This document shows, one piece after another, positions 1-11,540 of a stretch of DNA of 64,000 bases. The stretch lies in contig OZ020246.1 in assembly GCA_963971285.1 (NCBI GenBank), forward strand, positions 20,381,217 to 20,445,216, read 5' to 3'. The translations under genes and the position numbers were made by a program. The DNA comes from Astropecten irregularis. Taxonomy: Eukaryota > Echinodermata > Asteroidea > Paxillosida > Astropectinidae. The stretch's first letter is position 1, and every line of letters begins with the position of its first letter. A model generated the notes under the pieces. It had not been told where the DNA came from, ran no database searches, and saw only the letters and a list, made by a program, of their open reading frames with translations.

Positions 1-46
1 ATAGCTCTTCTAGCCCTGAAAAATATTGGCTCTAGAACCGCGCCTG
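1..46. mobile_element. Right end of a hAT-like MITE (CAGGCGCGG family), cut by window edge
   Basis: The window opens inside a repeat that ends in GAACCGCGCCTG. The same terminus closes complete copies at 8,688-8,978 and 50,719-50,978, and a fragment at 53,490-53,656. The TCTTCTAGCCC and AAATATTGGCTCTAGAAC words are also shared with the 53.5-kb fragment. Only the right end is present. Confidence 0.6.
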
Positions 47-2164
47 GTCTTCCTATAATTGTACCCTTCCTCTTTCGTTATTATACTCTATTGGAAGATT
101 ATGTGTTTATATACAGACCCTTCATAATGAGCAGTCCTCGCTTCAAACAAATTCCGACAAAAAACCGATATCTGGACATGAACGATTTGATACGGACACT
201 AATAGCAGTATCGACCGATTCCCGAACCTAAATTACTTTCATTGCATTCTCCATGGCAACGGCTTTAATTGCTAATAACGCATTGAGAGCCTCAAGGGCG
301 GGGTCAATATTTTGTCTCCTTGACGCTATATTAAAGTACAGTCTTTAACTGTGTTTATCGAGTGTTCTATTGTCCTATTCAGCCAATAAGCATACCGATA
401 ATTTACTGTATCCGATACGTGTTAGCAATGGTGATATGCCGAATACGCAGGCAACACTGTATCGATTTACTTCAGATTTTTAAAGAGCATAATACGTACA
501 TGTACCTTTCAAAATCGGGCGGGATGATTGGCGATTTTGTGGTCATGACGAAAGCTGTAATCATGACCAATTGTGTATAGAGTTGTAATCTCTTTAAGAC
601 AATGAATCCGCTATGAAATCTATGTGTGTCAAACAGCCATATCTTTTTTATGACAACTGTCGGCATACGCTGACGTCTTTAAACAATGAATGCATGTAAA
701 CAGAATGAGCTTAAGACCAACTGCATTGCGTTGCAGTGAAGATTCTCGTGAATTCTCGTGGGAATTCGATCTTGCGCATGATGGAGTAAATAAATCTCAG
801 ACTGGATACTGACTACTGAAACTGATATTGAAATTTCTCCATGATACTGATATTGTAGGCTAGGGCTTAGGTCATGTACCTTGATCAGCGTGCAATGAAA
901 CAAAACTGCTTCGCTTGATAATAATATAAAACCCTTTGCCACAGTCATAGCCTGTATCGCTGTGGGAATCAGATTGGCCTTGCAATCCAGCCTTATACTC
1001 TGTATGGTATACAGGGATTTGTGTACAAATCAATAAAACACAATACTTGGCGTTGAAACAGTCTTAGTTATGCATGAGTTTGCATGAAAGGGAGACAAAT
1101 AGCAGATTTCGAGTGCGATTCATATTTTCATATCTCCATCGATACGGGATTTATAACTAAATATTGACCTTTTTCCGATTCCCAGCACTATACCTCTAAT
1201 CTTTTCGAGCCGACTCAGTTTAAATTTCTTGCGACCTTTGACATTTTTACTAAACACAATGTGATATAACGGCAGCTGGTGCGACCAAACCCAAATGTCA
1301 TTCTCATAAGCAAGCATGTGAGATGATATCATGTATAAAGCGATGTGGGTGAGTGAGGGAGGTTCATGTTATCCGATACAGCTAGCCATTGTTTCCCCTC
1401 CTGAATAAGATGAACAAAAACAAAAATGGCCGGTTGATGCAGTCATACTTGACTGTTTTTTGAAAATTACGTTGCCATAGCAACTGTGCCCAAGGATAGT
1501 GGCATCAACGGGCACAATTACATTATTATTCATTCATATTTTGGTTATGCTCATTCATTTGCCAGAGTGCTGGAAAGAAAATGTTATTAATGTCCAATTA
1601 CATTGTGAGTATGATGGTGATATGACAATGACAAAATGCAATACAATTATGTCGCTTGATATGGTGTGTGTTTTATTTCTGCAGACCGAATGACATAGAC
1701 TATTATTACAATAGTCTTCATGTATTAAACTGGCATCTGTAGCGAGTATAATGCAATATATTATACCGTGGTCAGACTCACACACGTTTTGGAGAGCTCT
1801 TGTTTTTGATCGCTATCTTTCCGTAGTCCGTTTCCTGGGAACGGTGGTTGCCGCTGAGAGCCGTAGATGCATGGGGGATGGATGCACTTTTAGCCCCGTC
1901 TGACTTCCCTCTTTGAGTCGCTCCGGTTGACGGCAGAGTTCTCCTTGCCGGGATAATTACATCCCTATAGGCCATGCTGGGATACTGTCAATGTTGTTTT
2001 TGTTCATCATTTATTTCCGGAAATCTGGCCAGTCGGTTGGGGGTCGGGGGTTTACGATGACATTTTGTATTCATTGTTTTTGACAATGATTACCAAATCA
2101 CTGCTATCTGAAAATAAAAATTTGAATAACACACTGAAATCACAAACTTGATACCATTGCATGC
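47..2164. other. Intergenic, no gene recognised
   Basis: AT-rich DNA with frequent stops in all frames. The open stretches present are under about 90 codons and show no domain, splice-phase pattern or repeat that I recognise. Confidence 0.5.
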
Positions 2165-2815
2165 ACATTCAAGATTTGAATACCCCTGACGGCAAACACC
2201 GTTTTTAATCACTAAAAACGCTTCATGATTTGAATGCTCCTGAATGCAAACACCGTTTGTAATCACTAAAAACGCTTCATGATTTGAATGCTCCTGATTG
2301 CAAACACCGTTTGTAATCACTAAAAACGCTTCATGATTTGAATGCTCCTGACTGCAAACACCGTTTGTAATCACTACAAACGCTTCATGATTTGAATGCT
2401 CCTGACTGCAAACACCGTTTGTAATCACTAAAAACGCTTCATGATTTTAATGCTCCTGACTGCAAACACCGTTTGTAATCACTAAAAACGCTTCATGATT
2501 TGAATACTGCTGACTGCAAACGCCGTTTGTAATCACTAAAAACGCTTCATGATTTTAATGCTCCTGATTGCAAACAACGTTTGTAATCACTAAAAACGCT
2601 TCATGGTTTGAATGCTCCTGAATGCAAACAACGTTTGTAATCATTAAAAACGCTTCATGATTTTAATGCTCCTGATTGCAAACAACGTTTGTAATCACTA
2701 AAAACGCTTCATGATTTGAATGCTTCTGAATGCAAACACCTTTTGTAATCACTAAAAACGCTTTATGATTTTAATGCTCCTGATTGCAAACACCGTTTGT
2801 TATCACTAAAAACGC
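2165..2815. repeat. Minisatellite, 54-bp unit, about 12 copies
   Basis: The word CACTAAAAACGC, or a one-base variant, recurs at 2210, 2264, 2318, 2372, 2426, 2480, 2534, 2588, 2642, 2696, 2750 and 2804, exactly 54 bases apart each time. Each unit continues with TTCATGATTTGAATGC and GCAAACACCGTTTGTAAT. Units differ by a few substitutions and no indels. Because 54 is a multiple of three, part of the array stays open on the minus strand as an 18-residue repeat, but nothing suggests that it is translated. Confidence 0.93.
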
Positions 2816-3170
2816 ATATAAAAACGCATCTCTTCAGTCATTTTCAAATTTGATGACAATTTCATATAGGTTACAGTTTTTTTGCAATTTTAAAACAGTA
2901 AACGGTTTAAATTAATGCTTCTAAGAAAAAGGATGATCAATGATATGCTTTACTTAAGAATTTAACAAAAATACGGTTTTACTTGGAAACAATGTTTGGA
3001 ACGACCAGCGCAATGTTTTGTGAGGGATTTGACATCACGCGTGCTTTTATGTCACCAATGTGATAGCAAATTCTTGTTACATTATCTCAATGCGGTATTT
3101 CTGGCATTGGCAATGTGGTGTCTTTATGTTATTCTCGCTCATTGTATTGTATTGTATAATGGCCTCCTGC
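2816..3170. other. AT-rich spacer, nothing recognised
   Basis: AT-rich sequence between the minisatellite and the first palindromic MITE. No gene or clear repeat was seen. Confidence 0.4.
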
Positions 3171-3315
3171 AATGGGAGACTTTGGAGAACCGGTCTTCAA
3201 GTCAACAGCGCACGCGCACGCACGCGCAATACAACGCGCGCATGCTCACAATTGCTCAAGCATGGTTTGCGCGTGCGCTGTTGACTCAAGACCGACTCTC
3301 CAAAAGTCTCCCATT
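3171..3315. mobile_element. Palindromic MITE, family C (AATGGGAGACTTT ends)
   Basis: The element starts AATGGGAGACTTTGGAGAA and ends with the inverse, TCTCCAAAAGTCTCCCATT. Inside, both arms carry CAACAGCGCACGCGCA. Related copies lie at 25,926-26,208, 38,919-39,064 and 55,675-55,801. There is no coding capacity. The interior is strikingly rich in alternating CG/CA dinucleotides. Confidence 0.85.
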
Positions 3316-3710
3316 AGCTTTTCCCCAATCGTGTGATATGATTGAAGGTGTGTTTAGTTTAGCCTAGGGAATTGCATGTGTTGAATATGCATCTACATGG
3401 AGTCAACGTCTAACACGTCTGAGTGGTTTTCTTCCTGCACGAGCAGCTGCTCCCATACAACATCCGACGTCAATTACCCCTCTGTTCCTCCTCGATACCT
3501 CCAGCTTGCATATCCCTCTCCCTGGGTGCAATATCCCCTTCCACCTAGAGTTTAACCATCTTAGACTCTGTTGGTTTGAATTTGACCGGAGTTTTCTTCC
3601 AGTATTTTTAAACGTTTGGACCAGGTTCGTCACCTCCACATCATCGGTAAAGCATCCGATGGTAGGGCTCAATGGTTAAATGACGCAGAACACCCTATAG
3701 ACATTTTTTT

Positions 3711-4140
3711 TACGGTGCATCCATCCTACCATCTGTTGGGTTGATGTGGCCTAGTGGTCTGGCGTGTTGAACTCAAAGTCTTGTTGTCAATCTACAGATT
3801 GTGGGTTCGAATCCAGCCATGGGTTAATGGTGCTTGCGTCCTTGGGCAAGACACTTTGTCACATATTGCTCCTCTTCACCCAGGTGTAAATGGGTACCTG
3901 CGAGGGTAGAGATGGCTTTGTGGTTTGATTATCCCCTGCAGGGGCTGTATACTACCCATGGAGTTGAGATGGTTTCAGGAATGTAATTGGTACGATGACC
4001 AGAGATAATGATACATTTGTAATGCTGTGCAATATAAATGTTCTATCTTATTATCATTATTATTATTATTACATTGGAAGCAGTGCAATCAAACCGAGCC
4101 TTGGATTCAAAATAGTCTGGTACCCAATTTCTTTTTGAAA
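3711..4140. mobile_element. Palindromic MITE (GGTGCATCC ends) split by a SINE
   Basis: The left arm (ACGGTGCATCCATCC) stops near 3,726. Its continuation, GAAGCAGTGCAATCAAACCG then GTCTGGTACCCA, resumes near 4,076. An uninterrupted relative at 36,123-36,255 shows these two parts adjacent, so the SINE at 3,727-4,072 was inserted later. The right half is degenerate. Confidence 0.7.
3727..4072 (+). mobile_element. tRNA-derived SINE
   Basis: The head has an A-box-like TGGCCTAGTGGTCTGGCG and, about 45 bases later, a B-box GGGTTCGAATCC, the spacing of an RNA polymerase III promoter. A body with CTTGGGCAAGACACTT and GTGTAAATGGGTACC follows, a conserved SINE-core type sequence. The tail is a run of ATT/TTA repeats. 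It interrupts a MITE. The SINE family is not named because that needs a library search. Confidence 0.75.
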
Positions 4141-5410
4141 CTATGCTCACTATGCACGCAGTATGCAATGCATGCTCCATTGGTGCTTCATGAGAACTGT
4201 GAATGCCCAAGAGCGCTATTTGTTCAAGATTGACCGTATCCCTATAGCGCGGGTTCTTGGTTCATAGGTTAAGTCAGTTTATCGGATCTCTTCCTTCCTC
4301 TCCATGATCGGATCTTGTTGAAGACGCATGTGCAGCAGGCGCATGCACTGATACCGAATAGCTTGCAGAGGCCGATGAACTGCAAACCGTTGGTACTGAA
4401 CACCACGACAGCAACGCTCTTGATATACCTCGGTACCTATACCAACAATCGTCACCATCGTAGCCGTGTCACCTTTGATAGCAGGTTCAGGTTCAGGTTC
4501 AGGTTCAGGTTTATTTCATACTATTATAATATTATTACAGGAGGTCAGACAAGAAGCCGGAGCTTGTACAAAGGTCTACCCCCTTTCCATTGAATAATAA
4601 TAGTCATAATAATTAAGATTAATTAAAGGAATTTTAAGATATAACAAAATACAACGTTGTAAGGCTAGAATTATATAACTTGTTTATTTAACTTAACTTA
4701 CAAAAGTAGCAATTGAATAATGTTAAGTATTACAGTATAGAAAAAGCAAAATAACGGCATCATGCAATCATTCTCCTTTACAGTATAATACTAAATAGGA
4801 TAAAAGTTATTCCTTTTTACCATTAATAATTATACGCAGAGAGAAGTTGCTCTTTATAATATCCTTTGCATGCTCTGATAGACGACATTGGTAGGGTAGA
4901 TCGAATAGTGGCGCAGAGTGTTCTCGAGAGCTGGATCCGTTTATTACTCTTAAGGATTTCTTTTGTCATCATTGTCACCATCTGGACACCACCCCCTGAC
5001 CCGAACCAACATCGCCATTATATCACCAAAAGGCATAATCGGCTCTCGAGAATGCATCATTTCTATTTATGAAATCCCGTTAATATAATCGATGTCAATT
5101 TGGTATTTTTTTCTCGACATGGAAAGTATGAATACAAATCCAATGAAAGCCCCGGCAGACGAGGAAGCCAGCGACAAGTTTGCTTGAATTATTCAGCATT
5201 ATGACTGACGTGAAGTGTCACTTTGGCTTTTGCAGATTTTAAAAATCGCATGATTTGTGAAGCGTGTGTATAATAACGTTTAGTGAACCTTGTGTAACCA
5301 CGCGCACAAGGTAATTGCACCATGACAAATGCAATTCCCGTGACATGTACATCGTAAGTGCACGACTTCCGGGTTTACGGAGGTGAAACTTTGCCAGTGC
5401 AATTCACTAT
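4141..5410. other. Intergenic, includes a short GGTTCA repeat
   Basis: A simple hexanucleotide run, (GGTTCA)n, sits at about 4,484-4,512. The rest is AT-rich and shows no recognisable gene. Short open stretches lack domains and splice context. Confidence 0.45.
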
Positions 5411-5659
5411 GGACGTTTACGAAACTGCGGAGGCTTACGTTCAGGCTCAGGCTCAGGCTCCAGCTCTGGCATCCATATTGCAGAAAATATAGGTTGTGGT
5501 TTTTCATTGAAGCTGAAGCTCTGTTTTCCTTTTCAAACCAGAGAAATTTCAGAACCGCATCAAAAAGCCTCTATTTTGTTACCCGTAATATTTCAGAATG
5601 GATTCAAGAAATGGAGCCGGAGCCTGAGACGGAGCCTGAGCTTCCGTTTAGTAAACGCC
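5411..5659. mobile_element. Palindromic MITE, family E (CGTTTACGAAA ends)
   Basis: The ends are ACGTTTACGAAACTGCGGAG and CTTCCGTTTAGTAAACGCC, followed inward by GGCTCAGGCTC-type repeats on both arms. The centre (GGTTGTGGTTTTTCATTGAA, GAAGCTCTGTTTTCC) is nearly identical to a second copy at 20,554-20,781. A diverged relative lies at 13,528-13,745. Confidence 0.75.
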
Positions 5660-6613
5660 ATATGTTTCTATGAATTTGGAATGTCCGTATGCGGTGTATT
5701 GAAGCTGCGGTGAAACGACATGTCTTGTAATAATGACGTGGAGAGCGTAAGATTTGATCAGCTGTCGCACTGGATATTCTACATAATAGCTCCCGAAGTC
5801 ACGTTCCTTAATTCAGCGCGCTTTTTGCATGCTCCATCGAAAAAAAATTCAGCGGTTGCGAATAATTGATGAAACGTTACCGTCCAAATGATCTTGCTTG
5901 TAAAATTAGTGATGTCCGTTACATGATACTCAGCCCAGCACTAGGCTATATCCCTCTCTCAATGATAAGAGGTCAAGGTGTATGGTCGGAATTAGTAAAA
6001 CTTCTCCATTTCCTCAATTCCATCCGACAGAGAGAGAGAGAGAGGGGGAGGGGAAAGGAGAAAAAAATATCCGCCCATAACAGATGAATTTGTCATCGCG
6101 CCGTGGAATGGAGCGAGCCTTGGTCGGCCGTGCACTGCAGCTCTAGAAACCATTCCCCCAGCTCGGTTCGCCTCGCACTCACACACGCACGATCTGCGAG
6201 CACTCACAAACACACGGGACCTTGTCACTTGTTCTTTACATTAACTGGAATTTCAATTAAGAAATCTGCCGAGAGGATGGAGGAAGAGACTGAAAGTGGG
6301 GGAGGGGAGGGGAGAGTGGGGATGTTCTTGGGAGAGATAAGAGAAGGGGGCAACACCTCGGGTTGGGAATCATCCTTCGGTATATTATTAATATACATGA
6401 TCACCTGTTTCCAGTCAGTGTGGTATGTCATGTATAGTGTCGGCACTCTCAAAATGACCAGGCAACGGCGCGCCATTTTCTTATAAACGTGGAGCGTATA
6501 CCGAAAGCATTATAGATTCTTGTGCGCATCGGGACATCGTGTGCTACGGTGCTCCACGAGTGCCATTCCAATATCCAGATAACCATATAATTTATCTTGC
6601 GAAGTCTAATGAC
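5660..6613. other. Intergenic with GA microsatellite
   Basis: A purine run (GA)n then G/A-rich sequence lies at about 6,029-6,066. An open stretch of 127 codons at 6,103-6,486 has low-complexity composition and no domain, so it is not called as a gene. Confidence 0.45.
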
Positions 6614-6977
6614 TAAAGGTAGTATCATACATTGGTTTTTTCAAAGAAATGCAGATTCATGGGCAAAAATACCAAGGGAAATACAATAACAGTCATCTGT
6701 GAAAATTTCAGTCCCATACGGTGCCCACTTTTTGAGAAAACAGTGAAAAATTGCCACAGTATTTCTTAAGTATTTTCTCATTTCGTTTTGATCTTTTAAA
6801 AGATCAAAAAGATTATCGGTCGTTGTTTTACTAATTTCTGGATAAATACACCATTTCAGGCGGAAACAATTTGAACAGTATGTTTCTACCACCACCATCT
6901 TCATACCCTGAAAGTTATAGATAAATCTGTGAACATTTCTGTTTTGGTGTCTTATCAAAGTATGATACTACCTTTAA
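6614..6977. mobile_element. Palindromic MITE, family A (TTAA-flanked)
   Basis: The ends are TAAAGGTAGTATCATAC and GTATGATACTACCTTTAA, with a long inverted-repeat interior. Shared internal landmarks are CAGATTCATGGGCAAAAAT, AGTCCCATACGGTGCCCACT, GATCTTTTAAAAGATC, TCTGGATAAATACACCATTT and CATCTTCATACCCTG. The TTAA at the right boundary is typical of piggyBac- or Kolobok-type target sites. This family has about nine copies or fragments in the window. Confidence 0.88.
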
Positions 6978-7052
6978 GTCCTATGATGTCGACTTATCGA
7001 GATAATTGATCACGCCAAGACGACTTACTAAAAGATGGAAGTCGACTCATTA

Positions 7053-7202
7053 GGCCGTGTCCCAATTATTCTCTGGCTGCGACCGCAAATATTAACACCA
7101 CACAAGTCTACGGAAATGGCTGCAGTCACTGGCTAGTGGCTGTCATGCATTAATTTATACATGCGTAATTTGCAGTCGTAGCCAGAGAATTGGGACACGG
7201 CC
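7053..7202. mobile_element. PIF/Harbinger-like MITE with TTA target duplication
   Basis: The terminal inverted repeats are GGCCGTGTCCCAATT and AATTGGGACACGGCC. They are flanked by TTA on the left (7,050-7,052) and TTA on the right (7,203-7,205), the 3-bp target type of PIF/Harbinger elements. It is 150 bp and non-coding. A diverged relative lies at 33,600-33,732. Confidence 0.8.
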
Positions 7203-7229
7203 TTAATCTTGCATAGACGACATACTGAA

Positions 7230-7346
7230 GGTGCGTTCGTTTGGCTTCGACGGGCAGCCCTGACCTGGGGATGGTCGTGTGTACTGCACAAAACAAGCGA
7301 GAGCTGGGGATGAGGTTGACTAGTGTCGACTCTAAACGAACGCACC
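7230..7346. mobile_element. Palindromic MITE, family F (GGTGCGTTCGTTT ends)
   Basis: The arms are GGTGCGTTCGTTTGG and AAACGAACGCACC. The centre (GGGGATGGTCGTGTGTA, AAAACAAGCGAGAG, GAGGTTGACT) matches the inner element at 31,011-31,142. No target duplication is clear. Confidence 0.75.
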
Positions 7347-8227
7347 GTCGTATAACTTGAGATTAATAATCAGAATAAGACGACTTTTAAAATTCATTTC
7401 ATTGACTTGGCCAGATAAATCATCAATGGGATAAGTCGACTTTTCACTAAAAGTCATCGGCCACTAAAATGTCAACTTATAGCTATAAATATTACATGTA
7501 TGTGGTTATGATCTGGATAAGTTAAATGGCACTCATGGAGCTCCGTATATTATACACTGCACTGCGATAGAACTATACATAAACCTATAACGTGATAGGC
7601 CGCGCCTACGTGAAAAGTTCACTGGTTGCGATGTGGCCGTTAATTACTTAACTCGTCCGGCCCGGCCCGGCCCGCTTTATGATATAACTCGAGAACAAGC
7701 CGCAAAGAGCCCCTCGCGTAAGAGGGCCCGAAATATTGGTCATTTGATCCGTCGGTGGGGAAATTGAAGTTTAAAGGAGTCATTTTCCATGGGGTTTCAC
7801 ATTACCTGGTAATTAATGTGCCGTGCCGGGCCGTCTCATCTCGCCGTAGGGGGCCGCTCATGCATGTTCGGTCTACACACACCTGTAATGCGCCAAACAG
7901 TATATACAGACGACTCCCCATTTTTTTTTTCAACCATATTGAAATTCCTTTGCAAACAGAAGTACAGTCACCCACATATCATATGTCATACTGTATACAA
8001 CATTCGGGTTCGCTTGCTTGATCATTGGCGATGCGACATGAATTGCAAACCGAGGCTCAGATTATGACAAATATCTCAATTCCCTTGTCAAAGAAGGTCG
8101 TAGGTCACTGCCGAAGAAAATGGCCGAGCTCCAGCCGCCGTATCACTGTCGAAATGTGCCCGTGACAATGATATTGACCTATGGGGAATCTAGTGCCCCT
8201 GATAAAAAATCTCATTTTTAGCAATCA
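7347..8227. other. Intergenic, no gene recognised
   Basis: Non-coding sequence between repeats. It contains a short GGCCC-rich stretch near 7,660-7,675. No gene features were seen. Confidence 0.4.
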
Positions 8228-8597
8228 TTAAAGGAAGTATCAAACTTTGGTATAAAGAAACCAAAACAGAAATGTTGACGTATTTACATATTTACGTATA
8301 ACTTACAGGGCACATGAAGATGGTGGTGGTAGAAACATACCGTTAAAATTGTTCCGCCTGAAATGGTGTATTTATCCAGAAATTAGTAAAACAACGACCG
8401 AAAATCTTTTTGATCTTTTAAATAAAACAGAAAAGACTAAAGAAAAACTGTGGCTGTTTTTCACTGTTTTCTCAAAAAGTGAGCAACGTATGAGAATGAA
8501 ATTTTCACTAATGACTGTTATTGTATCTGTCTTGGTATTTTTTCCCATCGGAATCTTTATTCCTTTGATTAAAACCAAAGTATGATATTACCTTTAA
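8228..8597. mobile_element. Palindromic MITE, family A, inverted relative to 6,614 copy
   Basis: It begins TTAAAGGAAGTATCAAACTTT and ends AAAGTATGATATTACCTTTAA. The internal landmarks of the family are present in reverse order (AAGATGGTGGTGGTAGAAAC first, then GATCTTTTAAA, then CTCAAAAAGTGAGCAACGTA). Confidence 0.85.
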
Positions 8598-8641
8598 AGG
8601 TAATATCGTACTTTGGTTTTTGTCCAAGAAATACAGATTCA
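8594..8641. mobile_element. Truncated family A MITE end, head-to-head with previous copy
   Basis: The TTAA closing the full copy is shared with a second start, TTAAAGGTAATATCGTAC, that continues as the family's left arm to CAGATTCAT and then stops. Only about 48 bases remain. Confidence 0.75.
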
Positions 8642-8687
8642 TATAATGAAAGGTAGACTTGATTTTGGCGACGCAATACGTATATAC

Positions 8688-8978
8688 TAGGCGCGGTTCT
8701 AGAGCAAATAATTTTATTTTTATTTTTTTGGGGGGGGCTACACCCTTCGCACATGACGTCATCTTATAACATTCGCTTCTGCTGTCTTACTAGGTGTAGA
8801 AAACCAGCCTGTAGCCCTACACGGCGCGTTTTTCAAGTAATTGGCGCGTAATAACTGAAAAGATCCAGTATTTTCCCAATTTCCAGCATTTTTTTTCAAT
8901 TGCATTTTATTTTGGGGGGCTAGACAAAATGTTCTGGTGGGCTATAGCCCCCTTAAGCCCCCCGTAGAACCGCGCCTG
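8688..8978. mobile_element. hAT-like MITE (CAGGCGCGG family)
   Basis: The ends are TAGGCGCGGTTCTAGAGC and GTAGAACCGCGCCTG. The interior contains G-rich runs, TTCGCTTCTGCTGTCTTA and GATCCAGTATTTTC, shared with 50,719-50,978. The first base of the left end has changed from C to T and no target duplication is readable. Confidence 0.75.
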
Positions 8979-8981
8979 TGC

Positions 8982-9082
8982 CCGATTTCACGAAACTTTA
9001 CGCAGTTGCGTAAGTCCACTTACGCCACGAAATTTGTGGCGTAAGTGGACTTACGCAACTGCGTAAAGTTTCGTGAAATCGA
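8982..9082. mobile_element. Near-perfect palindrome, family G (GATTTCACGAAACTTTACGC)
   Basis: The left arm GATTTCACGAAACTTTACGC is mirrored by GCGTAAAGTTTCGTGAAATC on the right. The inner arms also pair (AAGTCCACTTACGCCAC with GTGGCGTAAGTGGACTT). It is about 100 bp, starts immediately after the hAT-like MITE and would fold into one long hairpin. A second copy is nested at 26,050-26,186. Confidence 0.85.
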
Positions 9083-9504
9083 CTGCAGGTATTATAGCTA
9101 CGCAATGTACGCGCAACGGATTAGACCCCCCCAAAAAAACGCGCCGTGATGCGGAAATGTGGCTGCATAGAATCTGTATCGTAAACTCCTGTTCGTTTTG
9201 ATTATACAAGGCCACAAACTGTCCGACCTGCATTAAGAGTCATCCGATATACCTGACCGCTATACACTCCAGAATAGGACGTAGGAGAGCTTCATAAATT
9301 GTCCACCCCTCCCCGTTTTCTTTCACTCAGTGACGGTAGTGATATCGGTGGCGTTGCGCTGATTGATGGATACACTCCAAAATACTGGACAGGTGAAAAC
9401 AAGATAAATGATTTGTCGTCCACTTTGCGCCCAAAAAGAAATCATTTTCGCAACAGGAGTGCATGAGAACTGGAGATCATCCGTTGAGGGTTATGTGTGA
9501 TAAC

Positions 9505-9753
9505 CTGGGGCCAATTTCATGGAGCTGTTTAGCACACACAAAAATGCTTAGCACAAATTTGTCTTGCTCTGTAAAAGAAACCTCCATTACACAATCCATT
9601 TTATATTCATGGCTAGCGATCAACAGCCAAATAACAATCACAAGTGATACACAACACATGGAAATTTGGTTGCTCATCCTGTTTTTTTTGGGACAGAGAT
9701 TTCATGCGCTTAGCCAATGTTTGTGCTTAGCACGGCCGTAAAATTGGCCCCAG
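9505..9753. mobile_element. MITE, family H (CTGGGGCCAATTT ends)
   Basis: The ends are CTGGGGCCAATTTCATGG and AAAATTGGCCCCAG, with subterminal GTTTAGCACA and TGCTTAGCAC also inverted. It is about 250 bp and non-coding. A shorter relative is at 39,388-39,522. Confidence 0.75.
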
Positions 9754-11539
9754 GGCATGAATTACAGGGACTTTTCTCTAGATGATTTTAATGAGACATA
9801 TCGTCGGCTCCTGTCGGCACTTTGGTGGGGTGGGTGGAGGAGGGGTCCTGTTTGGAAACTTGGACAATCGTCTAGTCAACTCATATTCTGTCATTCCCTT
9901 TAATACATTAGATTGCTGCTATATAGCTCTGCTTTCCCTTTCGTTTTTATTTATCTCTATATTTAGAGCGTTTTAATTATTTTCTCCTCGACCGTTCCTC
10001 GCCACTGATGATAAATTTATGATGTTGTGGCCGTCTCATTTGGTAATTGCAATTGCAAGTTTGTGTATGAATACACACAGTCATTGATCATTCGTCGTTT
10101 CTATGGTAACCCTTACTATATTGTCCCTATAATAATGTTTTATTTACAGTACATTTAATTTTACCAATAGGCATTATGCTCTATGTACGTTCGTCAGTTC
10201 ATAAATTTAATTTATGTGGCCGGAGGAAAATTTAATGAATATCTTTTTGTTGTTATTAACAATCATGTATCTTCGGCTAAAAAATTTTAAATTAAAAAAA
10301 TGTGAATGGACGGATTTTGCATGATAGCTTTATGTTTATAGAAATAAATACGACGAAGCATTACCTGATATCGCTCAGTAATGCGTAAAATAAGCCGCAT
10401 ACCATATCAGTCCATCACAAAAAAACAATTTCGCGCCGAGCCCCATCGGTAAAACCCCAGCCCTGATCTGAATATAGATCGGCTGTTTACTGCCCGGAGG
10501 GTAAAAAAGAAAAGGTAAGCGAGTCCACAAGAACCCGGCCAAACACTCGAGCATCTCAAGCCTTTTGCATATTCGTCGGTTCTTATAGTGCGCACACCAA
10601 CTCCTCTGGCAAGAGAATACCTCTAGAATGTGACGCCCGTGGCGTGTAAGAGGAGATAAGCTGACAGGCTAGGGCATAGGGGGGTTCGTCTTTCCCCTGC
10701 CCCTGGGTCTGCCCCACGGGGAAGGTAAGAGTGAGGGGGCAGTACAAGTGGTGCTGACACGGTTGGATTTAAAGGTAGAGGTTGAGATGCATGGGTCTAC
10801 GGCGTTCGTTTGCTCGATCGTCTTCCTGACCTTTTCCGCACTGATTAGAAAGCCCAGTCGGCTTAGTGATGGAGATTACACATCCTTTACCTGGCGTGCT
10901 AATTCCGGGTACATCGTTGACCGGTTGAGGTCTGAGTGGTCAAACCAATACACTGTTTACCGTCAAGTATCCATATCTAAGTCTAAAAATGAAATGGAAT
11001 GAAACCACATTATAGGCCTATAGACGCTATACAAATCTTGACTCATAGTTTGTATAATACTGTATGTGATATAAGTTGTATTGCTGATGATTGTATGTTT
11101 TGACATTCATCTAATGTGATGGAGGACTCAGAACGCAAACATTATGCTTCATTATTGAAGAGGGAAAGTATTGCCACCGTTTCGTCTTTGCCGCAAGTGA
11201 CGCACGCACGTCGGAAGTACAGACCTTGCTCCTCGGGTTTAGACGCCGTGATGGGAAATGCAGGCTTACTGTCTTGATAGACAGGAAACACTTGACGAGT
11301 ATTGCATCTTGTCGAGGAAAAGTTGTTGACGAAACTCAGGCTGATTTCTAGTGCACTTCGAGTATGGCACTACTCCTTATTGCGTATAACCCTGAGCAAA
11401 TTATTAGTGTTGGAGTGTGTGTATGTCATTAAAACTTGCACTAATTGTAATTCGTTTATGTTATCATCAAATATCACCATAGGCCTAAGGGAAACTGACT
11501 GGATTGATTTTAAATCATCAAAAGTGAATAAAAAAAAAA
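9754..11539. other. Intergenic, no gene recognised
   Basis: No supported gene. A short open stretch at 10,790-11,002 begins with a hydrophobic, signal-peptide-like segment, but no phase-compatible donor or domain follows. Confidence 0.4.
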
Positions 11540-11540
11540 T

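Noticed and set aside
2090..2428. Repetitive 18-residue protein on the minus strand
   Set aside because: It is the shadow of a 54-bp minisatellite; other units of the same array contain stops.
2165..2815. CRISPR-like array
   Set aside because: Repeats are directly tandem with no unique spacers, and the genome is eukaryotic.
5383..5713. Two overlapping frames with repeated Glu-Pro codons
   Set aside because: They arise from the GAGCCGGAGCC-type repeats of the family E MITE.
8349..8585. Small membrane protein frame
   Set aside because: It lies entirely within a family A MITE and is a chance frame repeated with decay in other copies.
10790..11002. Signal-peptide exon of the SRCR gene
   Set aside because: It starts with a hydrophobic segment after ATG, but the only donor-like GT sites give phase 2 or 0, while the SRCR exon needs phase 1; the distance is also large.
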